Under the pieces are notes generated by a model that worked only from the letters and a program-made list of their open reading frames with translations, was not told the origin of the DNA and did no database searches. Shown here in pieces: positions 55,933 through 64,000 of a stretch of DNA of 64,000 nucleotides. This DNA comes from Penium margaritaceum (lineage: Eukaryota; Streptophyta; Zygnematophyceae; Desmidiales; Peniaceae), in contig SZWC01004683.1 of the NCBI GenBank assembly GCA_023375785.1, positions 39,860 to 103,859 on the forward strand, read 5' to 3'. Numbering within the stretch: position 1 is the first letter of the stretch; each line of letters begins with the position of its first letter. The translations under genes were made by a program, and so were the position numbers.

Positions 55933-57030
55933 TCACTTCTTGTTGTTGATTGGGGTCGTCGGCTCCGTCTTCATGGCTTGTGCTGCGGCTATGGCGTACT
56001 GCTCCTTTAAGACTTTTGTGTTGGGGTAGAACCATCCTGCGACTGTGCTTGGTGCAAGTCGATCGAAGACGCACAGACCGTCCGGTGTGCGGAACAAACG
56101 GCGGAGATGCTTCACGGCTCCGTAGAAAGTAGAGTGGTACTTGACTGCCCGGTAGATGGACGGAAAATGTCCACTACCGAACCAGTCACAGTACTGCCCA
56201 TGACGACGTTTTCCACAGCTGCTGGCGTCTTCGGAGGTTGTACGGGGGCTTACAGTCACGAGTGCCATGCACTCCGTGTCGGTTGAGTCGTCCGAAGCCT
56301 GGCTGCTGGATGACGTTTCGCTGCTGGTGTCACTGTCGGCATCGCTGCATTCCGTGTCGCTGTCGTCGCTGCTGATGGGCCGAGGATGTTCAGGTTCTTT
56401 GATGCGGAGGGAACCCGGGCGCATCAGCTTGGTGACAGGTGGGGCACGGCGTCTCTTCGGCCGTGGCTCCTCCACGACGACGGCCTTGCCCTTTCCCTTG
56501 GGGTCCAAGATCGGTGGAGTGGCTGCATGGCCGGACGCCTCAGCTTCGCGTGAATGCGGGCATGGAGAGGGTGACAGCCCCGTCGGGAAAGACAGCGGCG
56601 ATGCAGAGGACGACGGTTTGTCGTTGGAAGAGGAGGCAGCAAAAGATTCCCCCGGCTTGGGCTGGGATTGGCTGGTTTCTGGCGGACTTTCTGAGTCGTC
56701 AAAAGTGAGCTGCACGGGCTTCCTCGGCCGTCCAACGGGGCGACATGTCGGTTGAGGACGCGGAGCGATGGGACGTCCTAGCTGGACTTGGAGACGGTGG
56801 ACACGCTCCTCCGGAGACACGACCTGCAGAAATTGCTCCATCGTGGGCAGGAGATAGTTGGCGGGTGAATGGTGACTGTAGGAGTGGACAAGTGGCAGGC
56901 TGCAGAAACTGACCGAATCTTTATGTCCAACCAGACGAGCGCAACGGATGGCGCCACAGACTGTCGCGGAACGTTGCACAGCGGTGCGTCGCCGTGAAAT
57001 CCGCGCTAGCCGTTGTCTCCCGTGCAGCAT
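55933..57030 (-). CDS. pogo-like transposase, N-terminal DNA-binding half
   Basis: 365 codons from ATG 57030-57028; a second ATG at 56841 (MEQFLQVVSPEERVHRLQ, residue 64) is an equally good start. Seen in order: an AT-hook-like PVGRPRKPVQ at about 98-107, a Ser/Pro-rich stretch, a basic nuclear-localisation-type PKRRR at 191-195, a strongly acidic Ser/Asp stretch at about 219-253, and a C-terminal helical segment (about 286-345: YRAVKYHSTFYGAVKHLRRL, then LAPSTVAGWFYPNTKVLKEQ) like the helix-turn-helix that binds transposon ends. It ends at TGA 55935-55933, with the same frame continuing into the catalytic half. The long acidic, low-complexity linker is unusual for pogo transposases, whose HTH domains are usually near the N-terminus. 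Confidence 0.82.
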   Translation of the reverse strand: MLHGRQRLARISRRRTAVQRSATVCGAIRCARLVGHKDSVSFCSLPLVHSYSHHSPANYLLPTMEQFLQVVSPEERVHRLQVQLGRPIAPRPQPTCRPVGRPRKPVQLTFDDSESPPETSQSQPKPGESFAASSSNDKPSSSASPLSFPTGLSPSPCPHSREAEASGHAATPPILDPKGKGKAVVVEEPRPKRRRAPPVTKLMRPGSLRIKEPEHPRPISSDDSDTECSDADSDTSSETSSSSQASDDSTDTECMALVTVSPRTTSEDASSCGKRRHGQYCDWFGSGHFPSIYRAVKYHSTFYGAVKHLRRLFRTPDGLCVFDRLAPSTVAGWFYPNTKVLKEQYAIAAAQAMKTEPTTPINNKK

Positions 57031-57193
57031 GGGTCGTCCAAATTAAGGGTAGCGGCAGAAATTGAACTCGCACCGTCGTCAAATTTAAAGTGCCAAATTT
57101 CCATGAGTTCGACGATTTAGGACCACAAAAATAATTCCAATGTCAAAAACCTAGTCGAAATTAAAGACCACATAATTCGGAAAAACTCAAACG

Positions 57194-57215
57194 TCGAATT
57201 TAAAAATCAGGGGGG
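57194..57215 (-). repeat. Right terminal inverted repeat of the pogo-like transposon
   Basis: Ends with six G before the TA duplicate at 57216-57217. Complementary to the left end with two mismatches. Confidence 0.92.
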
Positions 57216-57715
57216 TATGCCTACTTTGGTTGGTCATTGTGCAAGGTAGCCATACCGTGCCACTACTTATAAAAGGTCTTTGTACTTTCCAGTCGATAAC
57301 TAGTATTCACAAACCATTGTTTCCCCATCTGACCATTTGTGAATCGTATTATGATTTTTCAAAGCTGACCACGCATAGTAAAATTCTTTGGCCATGGTCA
57401 GTGACATATGCCTAATTTGGTTGGTCATTGTGCATGGTAGCCACACCGTGCCACTATTATTTAAAGGTCTTGTAGTTGATAACTTGTATTCCCAGACCAT
57501 TGTTTCCCCCTCCGACCATTCGTGACTCGTAGTATGAGTTGTCAACGTTGACCACCCATACTGAAATTCTTCCGTCGTGGTCAATGACACATGCCTATTT
57601 GGTTGGTAGTTGTGCATAGTAGCCACACCATGTCACTACTTATTACAGTGTTTTGTACTTGCTAGTCAATAACAAGTTTCCCAAACCATTGTTTCCCCCT
57701 CCGACCATTTGTGAC
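57216..57715 (+). repeat. 190-bp satellite, middle part
   Basis: About 2.6 forward monomers lie between the DNA transposon and the next LTR element, continuing the phase interrupted at 54403. The right edge is inside CCATTTGTGAC|TCG of a monomer. Confidence 0.94.
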
Positions 57716-58849
57716 TGTTGGAATGTTGTCACAACGTCACAAGTCTGACCTCTCCAAGAAATATATTCTGGAAATACCCCGGTCCGATACATCGAAGGCA
57801 GATGGTGACAAGACAACAAAATCACCATCCAAAGACCGGATCATCTCCTCGGCTTCACAATCTCAAGAAGACTGGTCCGGTCAGTTACCGGCCGACACTT
57901 CGAAGACGGCCGACTGCACGTCGCAGGCCACCGCGAGCTTGCACTCCGGTGCTCACTACGCGCCAACAGTGCGGCGAGGCGCTCCCTTGCCCACGTACCT
58001 ATGGCAGATGCAACCGAACTGCTCCGGCGTACCTCTCTGGGACAACGTGCAACCAAGCAGTCCCGAACCAACTGTGTACGTGCGGAGCCGGAAAGCGACT
58101 CCGCACTCCTACACCATGATGGAAGCAGCTAAGCGGCTGCGGCAGCACCTGGGCTATCGCCCACCTCAGTAGGAACTAGGACTAGTACATAGATAGTGTA
58201 ACACTCGTTGTATTCCTTGCTTCTGCTATCATCTATCATCTATCATTCATCCATCCGCTTGCCTCCCCGTCGTACCGCGTTCCAGATTCCCCTCCTTTGT
58301 TCCATCTTTCATGCCCACCTACCCGGCTGTGACTCTACTCGTTCTCTTTGCTCACTCGACATTCCTCCTACTCTCCCGAACGAGGCAGCTGAGGCTCGGC
58401 CCGCTGCCTTGCCCGCTCCTTCTGCTGTGGCAAGCTTCCTCAACATCGTGACACCTGTACTTCAAGTACAATGTCTAGACTCAGCTCAGCATCATCAGTC
58501 CTTCTCAACACTCTCGTGCCCGCACCGTTAGTGCTGCACCCGCGTCTCATCTGTGTCTCGGCACCGCGGGACACCGTTCGCGCCTCGGCCCTGCGCTTCG
58601 GGTTTACTCACAGGATCACCGACACCACCAACACTCTCTAATGTATCATGCTCATCATCTTGGTTATCAGCTTCCTGCCAGTTCTCTGCGTCACTCTGCA
58701 GCTGCAGTTGCTTTGTCCCCAGTGCTCAGCACTCTCACCGCCGTCAGCATGATGTCAGTCCTCAGCAGCTTCTCCGATGCTTCCTTCTCATGCCTAACTA
58801 TTTTTTCAGCTGCTGCCCTGGATCCAGAGCTTCTCGCAAAATCCTGACA
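57716..58849 (+). repeat. 5' LTR of the non-autonomous element
   Basis: 1134 bp, starting TGTTGGAATG and ending TGACA, followed by the PBS. Lacks the minisatellite present in its partner LTR. Confidence 0.93.
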
Positions 58850-58861
58850 TGGTATCAGAGC
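58850..58861 (+). promoter_or_regulatory. Primer-binding site for initiator tRNA-Met
   Basis: TGGTATCAGAGC directly after the LTR end TGACA, the same as at 3953 and 23361. Confidence 0.92.
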
Positions 58862-59976
58862 TCAGAGAAAGACTCTGGTTTCATAATCTACCTCGACTTC
58901 TTCACTGACGTCCAAAACGCTCTGCCGAAGCGCACTCCAACTGCCTCATCACTCATCATCGCCGTAGCAACAGTGACATCTCCAGCCAACAGCAAGCATC
59001 TCTCCTTCAACAGCGCCCTGCTCCTTGAGTGTGAACAGCCGCCCAGCCGCCCAGCCGCCCAGCCACTCCTGAAGCTGCTACATCATCGGCCTATTCCTTT
59101 ACTCCAATACTCCAGTTTTCAACAAAGAAGAACTCAACAACTTCATGTTGCTGAACTACGGTATGACCATCTACGAGACCACTGCTGCTCAGCAATAGCA
59201 CACTCCTGAACCAGTTCCAGCATCTGCAGCTTCCTCTCTGACACCTTCATCTTTCTCAACTACTACTCTTGCTCCAGCAGCTGCCAACAGCATCTCCAGC
59301 CACGATGATCCATGTACTGGCCAGCATCCTGACCCCTATGTTCCTCCACACAAAAGACACACATTCTCCAGAATCATACCTGAGTCTCCAGGAGGAGATC
59401 AGGACTCACCCGACAACAACCTTCTAGCAACAACAGCGGCACCACCAACCACAGCAGCAGCAGCTATCTACCTACCTCCTCATCGACGACAACCAGCTCT
59501 GAACCAGCTGCAAAGGCCACTCTGCCAGCAAGAAGCAAAGCCACCGGACTCTCCAACATCTCCTGCAAACATTCCACACATGGGACTCTTCCCATCCATT
59601 GTTACTGAAGTCGTCCTCTCCTGCTGCAACACCATCCTCTGCGGACGCGCTCTTCTCTGGATGATCACTCAAACAAGGCAGCAGCATCTGTCAGCACCAC
59701 TGTCTCTTCTCTCTGGATGCCTCCTCCTACCAGATCACCTCCGCTTGGAAGCCTCTCACTTTGATGAGCACTCCTCCCTGAGCATTCCCCGCAACATCAC
59801 GGATGTCAACAACAACGTGTGGGATCCCACCGGCGCTCAGAACATTCTCAAGAGAAAACGCATTGGGACTGATCCTCTCTCATCCAGCGACAGCAACAGC
59901 AGCGTCCTACCACACGAGCTCCAACCGCCTGGACCTCTCGCTCCATTTACTCGGCGGTTGTTCAGACTTGTGACAT
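58862..59976 (+). other. Interior of the non-autonomous LTR element, no recognised gene
   Basis: About 1.1 kb. Short Ser/Pro/Leu-rich open frames only (for example 59580-60074, which runs into the LTR). A small CAGCCGCC repeat is present near 59038. No retroelement domain seen. Confidence 0.6.
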
Positions 59977-59986
59977 TGAGGGCGGG
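59977..59986 (+). promoter_or_regulatory. Polypurine-like tract before the 3' LTR
   Basis: TGAGGGCGGG lies directly before the TGTTGG start of the 3' LTR. It is mostly purine, in the place expected for the plus-strand primer. Confidence 0.65.
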
Positions 59987-61706
59987 TGTTGGAATGTTTT
60001 CACAACGTCACAAGTCTGACCTCTCCAAGAAATATATTCTGGAAATACCCCGGCCCGATACATCGAAGGGTTGAGTTGTGCCAGAGTTGTGCCAGAGTTG
60101 TGCCAGAGATGTGCTAAAGTTGTGCCAGAGTTGTGCCAGAGTTGTGCCAAAGTTCTTCCAGAGTTGTGCAAGAGTTGTCCCAGAGTTGTGCCAGAGTTGT
60201 GCCAGAGGTGTTCCAGAGTTGTGCTAGAGTTGTGCCAGAGTTGTGCAAGAGTTGTGCCAGAGATGTGCTAGAGTTGTTCCAGAGTTGTGCCAGAGTTGTG
60301 CTAAAGTTCTGCGAGAGTTGTGCCAGAGTTGTGCCAGAGTTGTGCCAGAGTTGTGCCAGAGTTGTGCCTGAGTTGTGCCAGAGTTGTGCCGGAGTTGTAC
60401 CCAAGTTGTGCCAGAGTTGTGCCAGAGTTGTTCCAGAGTTGTGCCAGAGTTGTGCTAAAGTTCTGCGAGAGTTGTGCCAGAGTTGTGCCAGAGTTGTGCC
60501 AGAGCTGTGCCAGAGTTGTGCCAGAGTTCTTCCAGAGTTGTGCCAGAGTTCTGCCAGAGTTGTGCCAGAGTTGTGCCAGAGTTGTGCCAGAGTTGTGCCA
60601 GAGTTGTGCCGTAGTTGTGCCAGAGTTGTAACAGAGTTGTGCCAGAGTTGTGCCAGAGTTGTGCCAGAGTTACAAAATCACCCTCCAAAGACCAGATCAT
60701 CTCCTCGGCTTCGCAATCTGAAGAAGACCAGTCTGGTCAGTTCCCGGCCGACACTTTGAAGACGGTCGACTGCATGTCGCAGGCCACCGAGAGCTCACAC
60801 TCCGGTGCTCGCTACGCACCAACAGTGCAACGAGGCGCTCCCTCGCCCACGTACCAATGGCAGACGCAACCAAACTGCTCCAGCGTACCTCTCCGGGACA
60901 ACGTGCAACCAAGCAGTCCCGAACCAACTGTGTACGTGCACAGCCACGAAGCGACTCCGCACTCCACCACCATGATGGAAGCAGCTAAGCGGCTGCGGCA
61001 GCACATGGACTATTGCCCACTTTAGTAGGAAATAGGACTAGTACATAGGTAGTGTAACACTATTTGTATTCCTTGCTTCTGCTATCATCTATCATCTATC
61101 ATTCATCCATCTGCTTGCCTTCCCGTCGTACCGCATTCCAGATTCCCCTCCTTTTGTTCCATCTTTCATGCCCACCTACCCGGCTGTGACTCTACTCGTT
61201 CGCTTTGCTCACTCGACATTCCTCATACTCTCCTGCACGAGGCAGCTGAGGCTCGGCCCGCTGCCTTGCCCGCTCCTTCTGCTGTGGATAGCTTCCTCAA
61301 CATCGCCACACCTGTACTTCAAGTACAACGTCCAGACTCAGCTTAGCATCATCAGTTTTTCTCAACACTTTTGTGCCAGCACCGTTGGTGCTGCACCCCC
61401 CTCTCATCTGTGCCTCGGCGCCATGGGACACCGTTCGCGCCTCGGCCCTGCGCTTCGGGTTTACTCACAGGATCACCAACACCACCGACACTCTCTACTG
61501 TATCATGCTCATCATCTTGGTTATCAGCTTCCTGCCAGTTCTCTGCGTCACTCTGAAGCTGCAGTTGCTTTGTCCCCAGTGCTCAGCACTCTCACTGCCG
61601 TCAGCATGACGTCAGTCCTCAGCAGCTTCTCCAATGCTTCCTTCTCATGCCTAACTATTATTTCATCTGCTTCCCTGGATCCAGAGCTTCCCGCAAAATC
61701 CTGACA
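59987..61706 (+). repeat. 3' LTR of the non-autonomous element, with internal minisatellite
   Basis: Matches the 5' LTR at both ends (TGTTGGAATG...; ...AATCCTGACA). About 600 bp of an 11-bp repeat replace a ~17-bp segment found in the 5' LTR at about 57800. Confidence 0.93.
60070..60671 (+). repeat. 11-bp minisatellite (GTTGTGCCAGA) inside the 3' LTR
   Basis: About 55 tandem units of GTTGTGCCAGA with few changes. Like the 10-bp satellite, the unit has no stop codon in any of six frames (plus strand VVPELCQSCAR, minus strand a cyclic SGTTLAQLWHN), so the long open frames here are not genes. It is absent from the 5' LTR. Confidence 0.95.
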
Positions 61707-64000
61707 GTGACTCGTATTATGAGCTGTCAACGTTGACCACAAATAGTGAAATTCTTTGGTCATGGTCAGAGACACATGCCTACTTTGGTTGTTCATTGTG
61801 CATGGTATCCATACCGTCCCACAACTTATTGAAGGTCTTTTTACTTGCTAGTTGATAACTAGTATTTCCAAACCATTGTTTCCCCCTCTGACCATTTGTG
61901 ACCCGCATTAGCAGTCATCAATGTTGACCACGCAAAGTGAAATTCTCTGGTCATGGTCAGTGATTAATGCCTACTTTGGTTGGTCATTGTGCATGGTAGC
62001 CACACCCTGCCACTACTTATTGAAGGTCTTTGTACTTGTTCGTCTGTAACTAGTATTCCCAAACCATTGTCTCCCCCTTCGACCATTTGTGACTCGTATC
62101 ATGAGTTATCAACGTCGACCACACATTGTGAAATTCTTTCGTCATGGTCAGTGACATATGCCTATTTTGGTTAGTCATTGTGCATGGTAGCCACACCGTG
62201 CCACTGTTTATTGAAGATCTTTGTACTTGCTAGTCGATGACTAGTATTACAAAGCCTTTCTTTCCCCCTCTGACCATTTGTGACTCACATTATGAGTTGT
62301 CAATGTTGAGCACACAGGGTGAAATTCTTTGGTCATGGTCAGTGACATATGCCCACTTTGGTTGGTCATTGTGCATGGTAGTCACACCGTGCCACTATTA
62401 TTTAAAGGTCTTTGTACTTGGTAGTTGATAAATAGTTTTCCCAGACCATTGTTTCCCCCTCTGACCATTTGTGACTCGTATTATGAGTTGTCAACGTTGA
62501 CCACTCATACTGAAATTCTTCGGTCGTGGTCAGTTACACATGCCTATTTGGTTGGTAGTTGTGCATGGTAGCCACACTTTGCCACTACTTATTACAGATT
62601 TTTGTACTTACTAGTCAATAACAGGTATTCCCAAACCATTGTTCCCCTCTCCGACCATTTGTGACTCGTATTATGAGCTGTCAACGATGACCACAAAGAG
62701 TGAAATTCTTTGGTCATGGTCAGATACATATACCTACTTTGGTTGATAATTGTGCATGGTAGCCATACCGTGCCACTAATTATTAAAGGTCTTTTTACTT
62801 GCTAGTCAATAACTAGTATTCCCAAACCATTGTTTCCCCCTCTGACCATTTGTGACTCGAATTATGGGTTGTCAACGTTCACCACACATAGTGAACGTCT
62901 TAGGTCATGTGCAGTGACATATGCTTACTTTGGTTGGTCATTGTGCATGGTAGCCACATCGTGCCACTACTTAGTGAAGGTCTTTGTACTTGCAAGTTGA
63001 TAAATAGTATTCCCAAACCATTGTTTCCCCCTTTGACCATTTGTGACTCCTATTGTGAGTTGTCAACATTGACCACACATAGTGTAATTCTTTGGTCATG
63101 GTCAGTTACATATGCCTACTTTGGTTGGTCATTGTGCATGGTAGCCACACTGTGCCACTACTTACTATTTTTTTTTGTACCTGCTAGTCAATAACGTGTA
63201 TTCCCAAACTGTAGTTTCCCCCTCTCACCATTTGTGACTCGTTTTATGAGTTGTCAACATTGACCACACTTAGTGAAATTCTTTGGTCATGGTCAGTGAC
63301 ACATGCCTACTTTGGTTGGTCATTGTGCATGGTAGCAACACCGTGCCACTACTTAAAAATGGTCCTTTAATTTCTAGTCAATAACTAGCATTCGCACACC
63401 ATTTTCCCCCCCTCTGACCATTTTTGAATCGTATTATGAATTGTCAAAGTTGACCACGCATAGTGAAATCCTTTGGCCATGGCCAGTGACATATGCCTAC
63501 TTTGGTTGGTCATTGTGCATGGTAGCCCCACCCTGCCAGAACAAATTCAAGGTCATTGTATTTGTTAGTCTATAACTAGTATTTCCAAACCATTGTTTCC
63601 CCCTCTGACCATTTGTGACTCGTATTATGGGTTGACAACGTTCACCACACATAGTCAAATTCTTAGGTCATGGACAGAGACATATGCCTACTTTGGTTGG
63701 TCATTGTGCATGGTAGCCACATCGTGCCATTACTTATTGAAGGTCTTTGTAGTTGGTAGTTGATAACTAGTATTCCCAAACCATTGTTTCCCTCTCTGAC
63801 CAGTTATGACTCGTATTATGAGTTGTCAACGTTGACCACAAATAATGAAATTCTCTGCTCATGGTCAGTAACACATGCCTACTTTGGTTGCTCATTGTGC
63901 ATGGTAGCCATACCGTGCCACTACTTATTGAAGGTCTTTGTACTTGCTAGTCAGTGACTAGTATTCCAAAGCCATTGTTTCCCCCTCTGACCATTTGTGA
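61707..64000 (+). repeat. 190-bp satellite, right part (~12 monomers)
   Basis: Forward monomers run to the window end with the same landmarks as at 50086-54403. The subtype with ATTATGGGTTG and TTCACCACAC, seen at 50441 and 52305, returns at 62865 and 63628. No gene. Confidence 0.95.

Larger units (their letters stand above)
54404..57215 (-). mobile_element. pogo-like (Tc1/mariner superfamily) DNA transposon
   Basis: A 2812-bp element has terminal inverted repeats CCCCCCTGATCTTTAATTTCGA (54404-54425) and its near-complement at 57194-57215 (20 of 22 match). It is flanked by TA on both sides (54402-54403, 57216-57217). Removing the element and one TA restores the satellite sequence CAGT(G/A)ACATATGCCTACTTTGG, proving a TA target duplication, the signature of Tc1/mariner/pogo. 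Direct subterminal repeats are present: TTTAAAGTGCCAAA-like at 54522 and 57083, and GGACCACA(T/A)AA-like at 54485, 57120 and 57165. The only gene is a transposase on the minus strand. Confidence 0.95.
57716..61706 (+). mobile_element. Non-autonomous LTR retrotransposon with perfect 5-bp duplication
   Basis: Two LTRs (57716-58849 and 59987-61706), both starting TGTTGGAATGTT and ending CCTGACA, flank an interior of only 1137 bp with a PBS and a polypurine tract. The target duplication GTGAC (57711-57715 and 61707-61711) is perfect, and the host monomer is rebuilt on removal. No gag, protease, integrase or RT is recognised, so it is a LARD/TRIM-like element dependent on others. The 3' LTR is longer (1720 against 1134 bp) because of an internal 11-bp minisatellite. 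The interior is Pro/Ser/His-rich in translation with no known domain and is probably a non-coding filler. Confidence 0.92.

Noticed and set aside
60071-60759. Open frames with VVPELCQSCAR repeats on plus and LAQLWHNSGT repeats on minus
   Set aside because: Product of the 11-bp minisatellite inside an LTR; stop-free in all frames by composition.
50086-64000. Short open frames repeated in each 190-bp monomer (for example SYYELSTLTTHSEI)
   Set aside because: The same peptide recurs with every monomer and is broken at monomer ends; it is satellite sequence.

Overview
The window is eukaryotic, repeat-rich nuclear DNA with almost no host gene content. Three signs point to the green lineage: the last exons of an SMC2-type condensin gene at the left edge, Ty1/copia elements primed by initiator tRNA-Met (TGGTATCAGAGC sites), and stacked satellites with nested insertions. 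My best guess is a streptophyte alga or bryophyte-like plant, possibly a charophyte such as Chara. That is inference only, because no diagnostic organellar or rRNA sequence is present.

Layout. 1-1253: introns and the two last visible exons of SMC2, with a 28-bp tandem repeat and G-rich tracts. 1254-2668: non-coding, with a GGGTTC/GGGTTT minisatellite and a poly-G run. 2669-49907: a very large array of a 10/11-bp satellite (unit CAATGCCTGG), about 29 kb in total. It is interrupted by a full-length copia element (2927-12817), a truncated LTR element that sits exactly where the satellite changes strand (13240-14157), a small non-autonomous LTR element with a gag-like ORF (22707-26351), and a partial copia element with a tRNA-like sequence in its leader (28412-32399). 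49908-50085: a short unique junction. 50086-64000: a second, unrelated satellite of about 190-bp monomers. It carries a two-monomer inversion, a 2.8-kb pogo/Tc1-mariner-type DNA transposon (54404-57215, TA duplication, transposase with one in-frame TGA) and a non-autonomous LTR element (57716-61706) with perfect 5-bp target duplications.

How it fits together. The region reads as heterochromatin beside a conserved housekeeping gene: two satellite domains abut and act as landing pads for LTR elements and one DNA transposon. LTR divergence judged by eye suggests different insertion ages (copia at 2.9-12.8 kb about 4%; LTR element at 22.7-26.4 kb about 7-8%). Hundreds of open frames cross the 10-bp satellite on both strands. 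These follow from the unit itself, which has no stop codon in any of the six frames, and I do not treat them as genes.

Strongest leads: the six-frame-open satellite with kilobase-scale higher-order repeats; the satellite strand switch at a truncated LTR element; the 190-bp satellite with a perfect GTCAACGTTGAC dyad in most monomers, hosting a pogo-family transposon (the family that gave rise to CENP-B); the tRNA-like unit followed by a hairpin; and an 11-bp minisatellite that expanded in only one LTR of a pair. Three single-N joins, each flanked by a duplicated copy of the preceding sequence, are assembly artefacts.
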